From positions 1-51,243 of the forward strand of contig JAFUQM010000066.1 of the NCBI GenBank assembly GCA_017472325.1: a stretch of DNA of 51,243 bases, given 5' to 3'. Source of the DNA: Lachnospiraceae bacterium. Its GTDB lineage: Bacteria > Bacillota > Clostridia > Lachnospirales > Lachnospiraceae. Under the pieces are notes generated by a model. It worked only from the letters and a program-made list of their open reading frames with translations. It made no database searches and was not told where the DNA came from. The position numbers and the translations under genes were made by a program. Of the stretch, positions 8,403 to 18,030 are shown piece after piece. Position 1 is the stretch's first letter; every line of letters starts with the position of its first letter.

Positions 8403-9593
8403 ATGAAGATTTTAATTACAACAGACTTGTTTACCACTTCTACCAATGGTGTTGTGACTTCAGTTCGGAACCTAAGAGATGAGTTAAAAAACAGGGGACA
8501 TGATGTCCGCATTCTTACCTTATCTGGTGATAGGGATAGTTATCAAGATGGAGATGTTTACTATGTAAAATCAATATCCATTGGGAGTATTTATCCAGAC
8601 GTGCGTATGCCGATTTCATATCGCAATGATTTGATTCGGGAGTTAATTGAATGGAAACCGGACGTCATCCATAGCCAGTGTGAATTTTTTAGCTTTCAAT
8701 TTGCAAGACGTATTGCTAAACTGACAGGTGCACCTTTGATTCATACATATCATACGCTATACGAACAGTATATTACGTATGTGCTTCCTAGTGAGCGTTT
8801 TGGCAATCATATGGTACGGCAGTTATCCCGTGCGCGCTTAAAGAGCGTTAAGACGATTATAGCGCCTACGAGTAAGGTGGAGGGTGCTTTACGAGGCTAT
8901 GGATTGGATAATGAGATTCAGGTAGTTCCTAGTGGGATTGCATTGGAGCAGCATCATTGTCGATTGAGTGAAGAAGAACGAAGAGAGAAAAGACAGCTTC
9001 TTGAGATACCGGAAGACCATCAGGTGTTGTTGAATCTTGGACGGCTTGGAACAGAGAAGAATCTGGAGGAGCTGCTGGAATTTTTCTCGGTTGCACTTTT
9101 ACATAATCAAAAACTTACGTTTCTGATTGTTGGAGATGGTCCTGATAAAGATAATCTGGAGCATATGGCAGGCAATTTGGGAATTGGTGCGCATGTTATT
9201 TTTGCGGGTATGGTAGAACCTTCGGAAGTGCAGGAGTATTACCAATTAGCGGATGTTTTTGTTAGTGCCTCTACGAGTGAGACACAAGGTCTTACTTATA
9301 TAGAAGCAGCAGCCAATGGATTACCACTTTTATGTCGTAAGGATGATTGTCTGACCGATGTCATCCAGGAAGGGGTCAATGGATATGAGTACACTTCTGT
9401 AGAGGAGTTTCTAAATAAACTGAAATTGATTTTAGAAAATGCAGAATGGCGTACCAGTGCAGGAAAACATAGTATTAAGATTGCAGAAACTTTTGATAAA
9501 AGTCATTTTGCAGATACAATAGAAGCTATTTATGAATCTGTGAAAGAAGATACTATGAAAGAGGATATTGTGATAGAAGAGAATGTGGATTGA
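8403..9593 (+). CDS. GT4-family glycosyltransferase, diacylglycerol glucosyltransferase-like
   Basis: A 396-residue GT-B fold glycosyltransferase. The N-terminal acceptor half opens with MKILITTDLFTTSTNGVVTSVRNL, and the C-terminal half carries the donor-binding loop IVGDGPDKDNL and the E-x7-E motif within SASTSETQGLTYIEAAANG. The wording of these motifs resembles the Gram-positive enzymes that glucosylate diacylglycerol to make membrane glycolipids, which act at the inner face of the cytoplasmic membrane; that assignment is by resemblance only. I chose the ATG at 8403 because AAGGGG lies 9 nt before it; a possible in-frame TTG at 8367 adds 12 unlikely residues. The 3' end overlaps the convergent gene on the other strand by 41 bp. 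Confidence 0.85.
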   Translation: MKILITTDLFTTSTNGVVTSVRNLRDELKNRGHDVRILTLSGDRDSYQDGDVYYVKSISIGSIYPDVRMPISYRNDLIRELIEWKPDVIHSQCEFFSFQFARRIAKLTGAPLIHTYHTLYEQYITYVLPSERFGNHMVRQLSRARLKSVKTIIAPTSKVEGALRGYGLDNEIQVVPSGIALEQHHCRLSEEERREKRQLLEIPEDHQVLLNLGRLGTEKNLEELLEFFSVALLHNQKLTFLIVGDGPDKDNLEHMAGNLGIGAHVIFAGMVEPSEVQEYYQLADVFVSASTSETQGLTYIEAAANGLPLLCRKDDCLTDVIQEGVNGYEYTSVEEFLNKLKLILENAEWRTSAGKHSIKIAETFDKSHFADTIEAIYESVKEDTMKEDIVIEENVD

Positions 9594-10485
9594 TACCATA
9601 TATTTGTACAATTTCCAGTAAAGAGCTTTTTGCGATATCATTTGGAGTGACAATAAGACCTCCATCACTATCTAAGTCGTACCCTGCCTGTTTATAAGCA
9701 TACCAGACAAGATGTGAACAATGGGTATAAGCAGGAGCATGTTTGGAAGAAGATACTTGCTTGGTGACAGATACTAAGCCATAAGGAACATCACACAACA
9801 AATCCATTGCATTATTGGCAATGGCAGAGCGGATTTTTGGAGAAGTGTTTTTGAGCCTGAGGACAAGGAAAGCGGGATAGGTTTCCCACTTATCTACCGA
9901 TTGCAGACAGGAGTTTTGACCGAGAACTACAGATTCTAATGTTGTGCGTGAAGCAGCATCTATAATAATGGCAGCGTGTCCATTGCGCCAACCATACGTA
10001 TGAGAAGAAGGAGTAATGAGAATATCTCCGTCTTCTAGTACAGGAATGGTAGCGCAACGGATAATGTTGTCTTTTTTATTTGACATAAGAATGCTTCGAG
10101 AAGCATGCTCTTCCCAGGAAATGATGCTGTTTGGTTTGCAGGAAATTGAAATTTCAGCAAAGAGGGCATCCTGTGCTAGAAATATCTTTTTGATACGCTC
10201 CGTCGTTAACAGTGTATCAATAGCAGACGCGGACAAACCTGTCTGTGCAAAGAGCAGGGCATAGTCATCATCTGATAGGTGCTCTTTGTTTAGTAAAGAA
10301 GCTAGATTTTGTTTTGGATATTCAGGGGTCCAGTGTGCATCAGCTTCTGCGCTTAATTTCCACACTTGTAATAACATAATTAGACCGAATGCCAAGAGGG
10401 ATAATAGAAAGAGACGATACCGATATTTTTTTTGCTTGGACATAGACAGTGGAGAATGAAAATATAGTATGGAAATGGAAAACAT
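9553..10485 (-). CDS. Membrane-anchored permuted NlpC/P60 (YiiX-like, papain-fold) amidase
   Basis: A 310-residue protein. One transmembrane segment follows MSKQKKYRYR at about residues 25-42, so the domain should lie outside the membrane. The C-terminal 150 residues resemble circularly permuted papain-fold enzymes (YiiX/DUF830 group). A histidine motif (RNGHAAIII) comes first, then the cysteine in THCSHLVWYAYKQAGYD, the reverse of the order in standard NlpC/P60 proteins. Such enzymes cut amide bonds in cell-wall peptides or acylated substrates. I chose the start at 10485 because AAAGGAG lies 6 nt before this ATG; an upstream in-frame ATG at 10503 has no such site. It is one of only two genes on the - strand, and its end overlaps the glycosyltransferase gene. 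No operon partner is visible. Confidence 0.8.
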   Translation of the reverse strand: MFSISILYFHSPLSMSKQKKYRYRLFLLSLLAFGLIMLLQVWKLSAEADAHWTPEYPKQNLASLLNKEHLSDDDYALLFAQTGLSASAIDTLLTTERIKKIFLAQDALFAEISISCKPNSIISWEEHASRSILMSNKKDNIIRCATIPVLEDGDILITPSSHTYGWRNGHAAIIIDAASRTTLESVVLGQNSCLQSVDKWETYPAFLVLRLKNTSPKIRSAIANNAMDLLCDVPYGLVSVTKQVSSSKHAPAYTHCSHLVWYAYKQAGYDLDSDGGLIVTPNDIAKSSLLEIVQIYGINPHSLLSQYPLS

Positions 10486-10728
10486 AGGATGCTCCTTTGG
10501 CAATTGTAGTTTTGGTTAGTGTTACCAAGAAATAGGAATTATAGTCATAATGATTTGGATTATTTTTGGTTTATGTTTGAAAAATATATTTATTTTGTTT
10601 AAAAATTGTATAAAATTACAAACAATAAGATTATTTCGTGATAAACAATGGTAAAATTATACAAAATGGTATACAATATTCCTGTCAGACTAGTATTTTT
10701 TTACAGAAAGAAGAAAGAAGGATGAGGG
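10486..10728. other. Divergent intergenic region between amidase and hydrogenase-like gene
   Basis: This AT-rich stretch of about 240 nt must hold promoters for both directions. The only recognisable element is an extended -10-like sequence near 10667-10677 (TGGTATACAAT) in front of the hydrogenase-like gene, without a good -35 box. I see no hairpin or gene. Confidence 0.35.
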
Positions 10729-12657
10729 ATGAGTACAATATGTGTTGACACGAGTAAATGTGTTGGCTGTAATGCCTGTGTAAGAGTGTGTCCGGCGGGG
10801 GACGCCAATATTGCTAATATTGACGAGAACGGACAACTACGAATTACCATCGACGAAGAGAAATGTATTAAATGTGGTGCATGTATCAAGGCATGTACAC
10901 ACAAAGCAAGATATTTTGAGGATGATACCGAACAGTTCTTTGATGACTTAAAGCATGGGAAAGAAGTGGCAGTGATTGTAGCACCAGCCATGAAGATTGC
11001 TTTTGATGGTAAGTGGAGACATGTGTTACAGTGGCTTAGAAAACAAGGTGTAAAGGGAATTTATGACGTATCGTATGGTGCAGATATTTGTACATGGGCG
11101 CATTTGCGTTATTTGCAAGCGCATCCGGGTGAGAAAGTAATTTCACAGCCATGTGCGGCAATTGTGAATTATGCTTTAAGACATCAGCATGATTTGATTC
11201 CGCACCTTTCACCAGTACATAGTCCTATGATGTGTATTGCAATTTACATGAGAAAGATGCTTGGATTTAAAGGTAAAATTGCAGCAATTTCTCCATGTAT
11301 TGCAAAAATTGATGAGTTCCACGAAACGGGTGTTATTGATTATAATGTCACGATGGAACACTTAAAAGCATATATGGATGCAAAGGGTGTGGAACTTCCA
11401 AGAACAAAAACATATAGTGAATTTGAATTTGATGCGCAGCAGGGACTGGAAGGAGCGATTTATCCTAAGCCAGGCGGACTGATGCGAAATCTTTTAATTC
11501 ATGCGCCTGAATTGTCGGTGATTACGTCAGAAGGACAGGATAAAGTATACGAAGATTTAGAGGCATACCTGAAAGAGAAGAAAGAAAACCTGCCAGCGGT
11601 GTTTGACGTATTGAACTGTGAACTTGGATGTAATGGAGGTCCGGCTACAGGTGTAAATTATCATCGTTTTGTTATGAATGATATTATGCATGATGTAGAG
11701 ATGTATACAAGCAAGGTGCGTAAAGATAATACAACGAAAAAAGGAATAGACAAGCAGTTTGCGGAATTTGATCAGAAATTAAAAGTAGATGATTTTATCC
11801 GTAAATATAGACCTCACAATGTAAATCATGTAAAAGTGAGTGAAGCAGAGATTAACAAAGTATTCGAAGAACTTGGCAAACAGACAGATGTGGATAAACA
11901 TTTTGATTGTCATGCATGTGGATATAAATCCTGCCGTGATATGGCAATTGCGATTGCAAGAGGTATTAATGAAAAAGAAAACTGTCACCAGTATGTGATG
12001 CATTCTGTAAGAGAGGAACGTAAACATATCAAAGCAATCAACGATGAAGTAGTTGCGATGAATGAAAAATTGTTAGTCATTGCAGAACGTCTTGCAGAGA
12101 ATATTGATAACGTAAGAAAAGATGCAGCCTCCATCAGAGAAACGGGTGCAAAGAGTTCCAGTGAGATGAGTCAGGTTTCCAGCTATATGAATAACTTAAA
12201 TAGCTTGAATCAGAGCATTTTGGAAGCAATGGATAATATTAACCAGAGTATTTCTAGTTATGATGTTATGACACAGGATGTAGAAAAAATTGCGGGTAAG
12301 ATTAATCTGTTGTCCTTAAATGCAGCAATTGAAGCTGCAAGAGCGGGTGAGGCTGGTAAAGGATTCGCAGTTGTTGCAACTAACATTAGGGAGTTATCTG
12401 AAAGCTCCAAAGCATCTGTTAGCAGTGCACAAGAGAATTCTGATAGTATACAGCAGGCAATTGATGGCATTAATGTTACAATGGATAGCTTTCATAAGAC
12501 CATTGAAGAGTTGATTGCATCTGTAAATGCAACGATTGCAGATGTAGAGCATACTTCAGAAAGCAGTGCGGACATTTCTAAGGCAATGGAAGTGGTTTCC
12601 CAGATTGCAGATGAAGTACAGGAAGTAGTACGCAAAACCAATGAGATTTTAAATTAA
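10729..12657 (+). CDS. Soluble [FeFe]-hydrogenase-like sensor fused to a chemotaxis (MCP) signalling domain
   Basis: A 642-residue protein with four parts. Residues 5-60 hold two [4Fe-4S] motifs (C11, C14, C17, C21 and C46, C49, C52, C56). Residues 80-310 form an [FeFe]-hydrogenase H-cluster domain. Residues about 390-430 are an FeS domain (CHACGYKSC). Residues 450-640 are an MCP cytoplasmic hairpin with the tip [21 protein letters not shown]. The four H-cluster cysteines are kept, in SQPCAA, SPCIAK and NCELGCNGG, but the surrounding motifs differ from the catalytic TSCCPxW and MPCxxK forms. This fits the sensory group C hydrogenases, some of which are linked to chemotaxis modules. No transmembrane segment is seen, so it is a cytoplasmic receptor, probably reporting H2 or redox state to CheA/CheW. 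The ATG follows AGAAGGA with a 6-nt gap. Confidence 0.88.
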   Translation: MSTICVDTSKCVGCNACVRVCPAGDANIANIDENGQLRITIDEEKCIKCGACIKACTHKARYFEDDTEQFFDDLKHGKEVAVIVAPAMKIAFDGKWRHVLQWLRKQGVKGIYDVSYGADICTWAHLRYLQAHPGEKVISQPCAAIVNYALRHQHDLIPHLSPVHSPMMCIAIYMRKMLGFKGKIAAISPCIAKIDEFHETGVIDYNVTMEHLKAYMDAKGVELPRTKTYSEFEFDAQQGLEGAIYPKPGGLMRNLLIHAPELSVITSEGQDKVYEDLEAYLKEKKENLPAVFDVLNCELGCNGGPATGVNYHRFVMNDIMHDVEMYTSKVRKDNTTKKGIDKQFAEFDQKLKVDDFIRKYRPHNVNHVKVSEAEINKVFEELGKQTDVDKHFDCHACGYKSCRDMAIAIARGINEKENCHQYVMHSVREERKHIKAINDEVVAMNEKLLVIAERLAENIDNVRKDAASIRETGAKSSSEMSQVSSYMNNLNSLNQSILEAMDNINQSISSYDVMTQDVEKIAGKINLLSLNAAIEAARAGEAGKGFAVVATNIRELSESSKASVSSAQENSDSIQQAIDGINVTMDSFHKTIEELIASVNATIADVEHTSESSADISKAMEVVSQIADEVQEVVRKTNEILN

Positions 12658-12694
12658 TATTTTCATTACAGATATCGTATAAAATGTGAAACAG

Positions 12695-12735
12695 ACAGGC
12701 ACTATAATACAATTTGTATTTTGGTGCCTGTTTTG
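12695..12735 (+). terminator. Terminator after the hydrogenase-like gene
   Basis: ACAGGCAC (12695-12702) pairs with GTGCCTGT (12724-12731), followed by TTTG. It is close behind the stop at 12657. Confidence 0.75.
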
Positions 12736-12782
12736 TGTTATAATAGGAGAAGTTAGGACTAAGAAAGGCTGATGATAAGAAA

Positions 12783-13604
12783 ATGATGATTGATAGTCAT
12801 GTACATATCGGAAATATGTTAAATTTTGATATGACAGAAGAGATGGTGATAGAATCTATGAAAAAATATGGGATAGATTATGCACTTGTCTCTAATATAG
12901 ATTCTACAGAGTTGGATTTTGAGCAAAAGATGTTGCCAGAAGAAGTACAGATTTCTCAGGAAAAATCATTGGAAAGAGTACTTGCATTTGCAAGAAAATA
13001 TCCTGACAAAATTGGAGTTTTGGTATGGATAAAACCGTATAGTGAAAAAATATCAGATGAATTGATTAGAATGATAGAAGAGAACAAAGATATCATTTAT
13101 GGAATGAAGGTGCATCAATATCATTCTAATACAGGATTAGATCATCCAAGAATGCTGCCTTATCTTAAACTTGCAAAGCGATATGGGTTTCCTGTGATGG
13201 CACATACGGATGGAGATGGGGAGGCGTCTGTCTGGCACGTATGGAAGGCAGCAAAAGAAAATCCAGAACTGAATTTTATTATGGCACATATGGGACTTCA
13301 GACAGATCATGAGGAGGCAATCCAATTGCTTGGTACATTACCCAATCTGTATGGAGATACGGCATGGGTGCCACTTACTAGTACGATGAAGGCAATCGAA
13401 TGTGTAGGAAGCAAAAAAATATTGTTTGGAAGTGATATGCCGATTGATGGTGTAGATACATACCATCATAATCCTAAGGGAGAGCTTTCTATTTATCAAT
13501 CATATTTACATGATTTGGAAACCCAAATTGGGAAAGAGGCATATGCCAATCTTATGTATCAGAATGCGATACGGTTATTTCATCTTCCAATAGAAATCAA
13601 ATAG
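12783..13604 (+). CDS. Amidohydrolase family protein (TIM-barrel metal-dependent hydrolase)
   Basis: A 273-residue member of the amidohydrolase_2 type. The metal-binding HxH is at the very N terminus (IDSHVHIGN), later histidines are in MAHTDGD and MAHMGLQ, and the catalytic aspartate is in LFGSDMPIDG near residue 220. The family includes decarboxylases and lactone or amide hydrolases, and its members share so little beyond the metal site that the substrate cannot be predicted. A second ATG directly follows the first, so the start may be 12786. The ribosome binding site is weak (AAAGG, 13-14 nt away). The pseudouridine synthase gene follows after 62 nt. Confidence 0.8.
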   Translation: MMIDSHVHIGNMLNFDMTEEMVIESMKKYGIDYALVSNIDSTELDFEQKMLPEEVQISQEKSLERVLAFARKYPDKIGVLVWIKPYSEKISDELIRMIEENKDIIYGMKVHQYHSNTGLDHPRMLPYLKLAKRYGFPVMAHTDGDGEASVWHVWKAAKENPELNFIMAHMGLQTDHEEAIQLLGTLPNLYGDTAWVPLTSTMKAIECVGSKKILFGSDMPIDGVDTYHHNPKGELSIYQSYLHDLETQIGKEAYANLMYQNAIRLFHLPIEIK

Positions 13605-13666
13605 AACATTGTCTGAAGGGCAATTATAGATTATAGTATTACGTGAAAGGGAAAAGGTATCAGAAG

Positions 13667-14392
13667 ATGAGTCAGCAAGGAATACGGTTAAATAAATATC
13701 TTGCGATGTGTGGTGTATGTTCTAGAAGAGATGCGGACCGTATCATTGATACAGGTAAAGTGCGTATCAATGGGCAGCCTGCGACAATGGGAATGCGCGT
13801 TGTTGACGGTGATGTGGTAGAGGTCAATGGAAAAAGAATACAGGGACAGTCTGATAAGATAGTGCTGGCATTTTATAAACCCGTTGGTGTTGTATGTACA
13901 GAACGAGATAAATATGCTGATAAAACTATTTTGGAGTATATCAAATATCCGATTCGCGTAACATATGCAGGGCGCTTGGACAAAGAATCGGAAGGCTTGA
14001 TTATATTGACTAATGATGGTGATTTGATTGAACATATGATGCGTGGTGCCAATCACCATGAAAAGGAATATATTGTAAAAGTAAATAAAGAGATTACAGA
14101 TGACTTTGTAAATGCAATGCAAAGTGGAATCTATCTGGAAGAATTGCAGAAGATGACAAGAGAGTGTGAGGTGGAAAAGCTTGGAAAATATACATTTCGC
14201 ATTGTATTGACGCAAGGAATGAACAGGCAAATTCGTCGTATGTGCAAGACGCAGGGACAGGAAGTTGTTTCTTTAAAACGTGTACGTGTGATGAATATTA
14301 CACTGGATAAGTTAAAGGTAGGAGAATATAGAGAACTTACAGGTGATGAAAAGAAACAATTATATATGCTGGCAGGACTCGGTAAAGAATAA
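13667..14392 (+). CDS. rluF: 23S rRNA pseudouridine synthase, RluF/RsuA family
   Basis: A 241-residue RNA-modifying enzyme. An S4 RNA-binding domain occupies residues 1-60 (IRLNKYLAMCGVCSRRDADRI). The catalytic domain follows, with the active-site aspartate in GRLDKESEGLIILTNDGD and the late motif LTQGMNRQIRRMC. The spacing and the NHHEKEYIVKVNK segment match the RluF branch, which modifies U2604 or a neighbour in 23S rRNA, better than RluB or RsuA. I chose the ATG at 13667, preceded by GAAAGGGAAAAGG; an upstream in-frame GTG at 13643 would place extra residues before the S4 domain. It lies between the amidohydrolase and ligA genes on the same strand. Confidence 0.88.
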   Translation: MSQQGIRLNKYLAMCGVCSRRDADRIIDTGKVRINGQPATMGMRVVDGDVVEVNGKRIQGQSDKIVLAFYKPVGVVCTERDKYADKTILEYIKYPIRVTYAGRLDKESEGLIILTNDGDLIEHMMRGANHHEKEYIVKVNKEITDDFVNAMQSGIYLEELQKMTRECEVEKLGKYTFRIVLTQGMNRQIRRMCKTQGQEVVSLKRVRVMNITLDKLKVGEYRELTGDEKKQLYMLAGLGKE

Positions 14393-14456
14393 AGATGAGT
14401 CTGTAAGTATGCGTTTGTAAAATGATAGATTTATGACAGAAAAGGACTGTACAGAT

Positions 14457-16421
14457 ATGAGTCAGAATAAAATGACAGAAATAAAAGAACTGGTAGAACG
14501 TTTGAATAAAGCATCTGAAGCTTATTATGCCAATGATACGGAGATTATGAGTAATTTTGAGTATGATAAGTTGTATGACAGACTTGCAGCTTTAGAAGAA
14601 GAAACAGGGATTGTACTCGCAAACAGTCCAACCGTAAATGTTGGCTATGAAGCAGTAGAAGAACTGCCCAAGGAACGTCATGAGAAACCGATGCTTTCTC
14701 TTGGCAAGACAAAGGACAGAGAAGAATTACAGGCATGGCTAAAAGGGAATGAAGCGTTGTTATCATGGAAGTTAGATGGCCTTACGATTGTTTTGACTTA
14801 TGTTGATGGTAAACTTTTAAAAGCAGTTACCAGAGGCAATGGCGAGGTTGGAGAAGTCATTACAAACAATGCAAGAGTATTTAAAAACATTCCTTTAAAC
14901 ATTGCATATCAGGGAGAATTGGTATTGCGTGGGGAAGCAGTCATTACGTATGCAGATTTTGAAAAAATCAATGCGCAGATAGAAGATGCAGAAGATAAAT
15001 ACAAAAATCCGAGGAATCTTTGTAGTGGTTCTGTAAGACAGTTGAATAATGAGATTACCGCAAAGAGAAACGTAAACTTTTTTGCTTTTTCTCTTGTGAA
15101 AGCGGATGCGATAGAATTTTCTAATTCCAGAGAAGCCCAGCTGCAGTTTTTAAAGGAGCAGGGGTTTGACATTGTAGAATATAAAAAGGTCAATGAAGAT
15201 ACAATTCTGGATGCAATTTCTTATTTTGAACAAAAAATACAGACATATGAGGTACCGTCTGATGGATTGGTGCTTACGTATGAAGATATAGCGTATGGAA
15301 AATCCCTAGGTACAACTGCCAAGTTTCCAAGAGATTCGATTGCATTTAAATGGGCGGATGAATTGCGGGAAACAACGCTTAGGGAAATAGAATGGAGTCC
15401 AAGCAGAACAGGTTTGATAAATCCTGTTGCTATATTTGAACCGGTGGAATTAGAAGGGACCACAGTAAGCAGAGCGTCAGTACACAATATTAGTATTATG
15501 CGGGGATTAAAGCTTGGTATTGGTGATAGGATTATGGTATATAAAGCCAATATGATTATTCCGCAGATTGCAGAGAATCTGACGATGTCAGATACCATCG
15601 TTATACCCGAAATATGTCCGGTTTGTGGTGGAAGAACAGAGATAAAACAGATAAATGAAGTACAGTCATTATACTGTAGTAATCCATCCTGTGATGCAAA
15701 GAAAATCAAATCCTTTACGTTGTTTGTCAGCAGGGATGCCATGAACATAGATGGTCTTTCGGAAGCAACACTAGAGAAGTTGATTGCCAAAGGCTTTTTG
15801 CATGAATATGCAGATATTTTCCATCTGGATGTGTACAAGGATGAGATTATGCAGATGGAAGGATTTGGTGAAAAGTCATGCCAGAATCTGTTACAGAGTA
15901 TAGAGAATGCAAGAAAGACAACATTGCCTAAAATGATATATAGTCTTGGGATTGCCAATATTGGCTTGGCAAATGCAAAGGTATTGTGCAGAGAATTCAA
16001 ATTTGATTTAGAGGCTATGATGCAGGCAGAGGTGAATGAACTTGCGATGATAGATGGCATTGGAGAAGTCATTGCTACAAGTTTTAGAGATTATTTTCAG
16101 GATGAGACAAATGTATCGGCAGTTAGGAATTTGTTGCCAGAGTTAACAATTGAAATAGAACAAATCGATGCTTCTGAGAGAACATTGGATGGCAAAGTAT
16201 TCGTGATTACAGGCAGTTTAGTTCACTTTGAAAACCGTAATGCGCTAAAGGAACTCATTGAGCGAAAAGGCGGAAAGGTAACAGGTAGTGTAACAGGAAA
16301 AACAGATTGTCTGATTAATAATGATAGTACATCAAATTCTTCTAAAAATAAAAAAGCAAAAGAGCTTGGTATTGCAATCATGACAGAAGAAGAATTTATG
16401 TCGGTATATTTGCAACAATAG
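14457..16421 (+). CDS. ligA: NAD+-dependent DNA ligase LigA
   Basis: A 654-residue ligase that seals nicks in replication and repair, using NAD+. Order of domains: Ia domain at residues 1-65, adenylation domain with the nucleophile K105 in WKLDGLT, OB fold (GTTVSRASVHN), zinc finger (CPVCGG and CSNPSC), helix-hairpin-helix repeats near residues 470-560, and a C-terminal BRCT domain (LDGKVFVITGSL). Length is close to the usual 660-670. The sequence is fairly divergent, but every catalytic landmark is present. Possible starts are 14433, 14457 and 14472; I prefer 14457 because AAAAGGA lies 10 nt before it. metA follows after 63 nt. Confidence 0.93.
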   Translation: MSQNKMTEIKELVERLNKASEAYYANDTEIMSNFEYDKLYDRLAALEEETGIVLANSPTVNVGYEAVEELPKERHEKPMLSLGKTKDREELQAWLKGNEALLSWKLDGLTIVLTYVDGKLLKAVTRGNGEVGEVITNNARVFKNIPLNIAYQGELVLRGEAVITYADFEKINAQIEDAEDKYKNPRNLCSGSVRQLNNEITAKRNVNFFAFSLVKADAIEFSNSREAQLQFLKEQGFDIVEYKKVNEDTILDAISYFEQKIQTYEVPSDGLVLTYEDIAYGKSLGTTAKFPRDSIAFKWADELRETTLREIEWSPSRTGLINPVAIFEPVELEGTTVSRASVHNISIMRGLKLGIGDRIMVYKANMIIPQIAENLTMSDTIVIPEICPVCGGRTEIKQINEVQSLYCSNPSCDAKKIKSFTLFVSRDAMNIDGLSEATLEKLIAKGFLHEYADIFHLDVYKDEIMQMEGFGEKSCQNLLQSIENARKTTLPKMIYSLGIANIGLANAKVLCREFKFDLEAMMQAEVNELAMIDGIGEVIATSFRDYFQDETNVSAVRNLLPELTIEIEQIDASERTLDGKVFVITGSLVHFENRNALKELIERKGGKVTGSVTGKTDCLINNDSTSNSSKNKKAKELGIAIMTEEEFMSVYLQQ

Positions 16422-16484
16422 CACGATTGTGCTACTATAGAAAATAGTGTTATTAGAATTGATAAAAGGAATGGTGAACTAAAA

Positions 16485-17402
16485 ATGCCAATTAAAACAC
16501 AAAGTGATTTACCAGCAAAAGAAATACTGGAAAATGAAAATATATTTGTTATGGATGAATATCGTGCGTTGCATCAGGACATGAGACCGCTTGAAATCTG
16601 TATTCTGAATCTTATGCCTAAGAAACAGGAGACAGAGTTACAACTGTTACGTGCATTGTCTAATACGCCATTACAAGTAAACATTACATTTTTGACAATG
16701 TCTAGTCATGTATCCTTAAATACCTCTGCAAATCATCTGAATCAGTTTTATACAACATTTGATAAGATAAAAGATAAAAAGTTTGACGGGCTGATTATTA
16801 CAGGAGCACCTGTAGAACATCTGCCTTACGAAGAAGTAGATTACTGGGAAGAACTGTGTACAGTATTTGAGTGGTCTAAAAGCAATGTCACATCAACTTT
16901 TCATATCTGTTGGGGAGCGCAGGCTGGTCTGTATTATCACTACGGATTGGATAAGGTACTTCTCCCTGAGAAGATGTTTGGTTTGTTTGAGCATAAAGTT
17001 GCAAACCGTAAAGTACCATTGGTGCGTGGATTTGATGATGTTTTCCTTGCGCCACACAGCCGCCATACAGATGTCCCAGCAGAACTGATTCATGCCTGTC
17101 CACAGCTCAAGGTATTGGCAGAATCCGAAGAGGCGGGTGTGTTACTTGTAGCGACAGAAGAAGGTAAACAGATTTTTGTTATGGGTCATCTTGAATATGA
17201 TAGAGTGACATTACATAATGAATATATGCGTGATAAAGAAAAGGGACTTAATATTAAGGTGCCGAAAAATTATTATACGGATGATGATTATACAATTCGT
17301 CCGAATTTGATGTGGCGTTCCCATTGTAATAACCTGTATACTAACTGGTTAAATTACTATGTTTACCAGGTAACCCCGTATGAACTGAAAGAAATTCAGT
17401 AA
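16485..17402 (+). CDS. metA: Homoserine O-acyltransferase MetA, probably acetyl-CoA specific
   Basis: A 305-residue enzyme for the first committed step of methionine synthesis, O-acylation of homoserine. The catalytic cysteine is C142 in HICWGAQAG, and the partners H235 and E237 lie in GHLEYD. Position 111 is glutamate ([15 protein letters not shown]). In the MetA family Glu111 is associated with acetyl-CoA and Gly111 with succinyl-CoA, so the product here is more likely O-acetylhomoserine, despite the common name homoserine O-succinyltransferase. The ATG at 16485 follows AAAGGAATGG at a rather long distance. I see no SAM riboswitch in the 63-nt leader, so it may be read through from ligA. 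Confidence 0.93.
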   Translation: MPIKTQSDLPAKEILENENIFVMDEYRALHQDMRPLEICILNLMPKKQETELQLLRALSNTPLQVNITFLTMSSHVSLNTSANHLNQFYTTFDKIKDKKFDGLIITGAPVEHLPYEEVDYWEELCTVFEWSKSNVTSTFHICWGAQAGLYYHYGLDKVLLPEKMFGLFEHKVANRKVPLVRGFDDVFLAPHSRHTDVPAELIHACPQLKVLAESEEAGVLLVATEEGKQIFVMGHLEYDRVTLHNEYMRDKEKGLNIKVPKNYYTDDDYTIRPNLMWRSHCNNLYTNWLNYYVYQVTPYELKEIQ

Positions 17403-17456
17403 AAATAGTACTAAATTCACAAAAATGGAGCAAAAGTACTAAAGTTTTATCAAGAC

Positions 17457-17783
17457 ATGGCCGATATACATAATATAAAAGAAGACACTGTTAAAATACG
17501 CATCCAGGGAGGGATTATTGCAGCAGGAGCATTGAATGGTATTTTCATGGTGCATTCGGTAATGGCTGTGTCAACGGTTGGTAAAGTAAAACGAGATCTT
17601 AACAGAGAAGAGCATATTTATACTGGGCAAGATAAAGCGAATACTGATAAATCGTTTTCTCAGATTTTGGAAAGAGAAGTTGGACAAAGGAGAACGGATT
17701 CTCTGAACTGTCAGAACGTGACCTATGGAATGGACAGACAACTTCATTATTTCAATTACCGAGCAAGAGAATACAACTACTAA
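17457..17783 (+). CDS. Small protein of unknown function
   Basis: A 108-residue open frame between metA and a clear terminator at 17788, which supports it as a real transcribed gene. I recognise no domain. A mildly hydrophobic stretch (IIAAGALNGIFMVHSVMAV, about residues 20-40) is followed by a charged, glutamine- and tyrosine-rich C-terminal half ending YFNYRAREYNY. The ATG at 17457 has no good ribosome binding site; an in-frame ATG at 17547 lacks one as well, so the true start is open. A GGGAGGG at about 17508-17514 lies close to a non-standard ATT codon. Confidence 0.5.
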   Translation: MADIHNIKEDTVKIRIQGGIIAAGALNGIFMVHSVMAVSTVGKVKRDLNREEHIYTGQDKANTDKSFSQILEREVGQRRTDSLNCQNVTYGMDRQLHYFNYRAREYNY

Positions 17784-17787
17784 ACTG

Positions 17788-17824
17788 AAAGAACATTTCC
17801 ATTATGGAAATGTTCTTTTTGTGT
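17788..17824 (+). terminator. Strong rho-independent terminator
   Basis: AAAGAACATTTCCA pairs perfectly with TGGAAATGTTCTTT around a TTA loop, followed by a T-run. It lies 5 nt after the stop of the small unknown gene. Confidence 0.88.
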
Positions 17825-17826
17825 AC

Positions 17827-17902
17827 AATAAGACGGCTTGTGAAGCGTGTCGGCGTTTGGTCGAATAAGACAGAACACGAAGCGTACTGTCGTTTCGTGG
17901 TT
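17827..17902 (+). repeat. Post-terminator repeat element, copy A (two tandem units)
   Basis: Unit 1 (17827-17861) starts AATAAGACGGCTTGTGAAGC and ends CGTTTGGT. It matches 25430-25464 at 29 of 35 positions. Unit 2 begins 37 nt later (AATAAGAC at 17864). Read as codons the units give NKTACEACRRLV, NKTEHEAYCRFVV and, in the distant copy, NKTARETCRRLV. Four of the six differences between the distant copies fall in synonymous codons (two in one Arg codon), which hints at past or present coding. Unit 2 is in another frame than unit 1 and stays open to about 18034 (…VKANDMIRSAISCKEIAYIYE). It sits 3-10 nt behind a terminator T-run, as does the other copy. Confidence 0.5.
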
Positions 17903-18030
17903 AAAGCGAATGATATGATAAGAAGCGCTATCTCGTGCAAAGAAATTGCATACATTTATGAAATAATAGCCTTATTTTGTTTTTTGGAACATATATTAAT
18001 GAAAGAGATTTCAGAAAGAGGAATTCATAT

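Noticed and set aside
15221..16072. Long antisense open frame within ligA
   Set aside because: It mirrors the coding pattern of ligA on the other strand, has no ribosome binding site and no recognisable motif.
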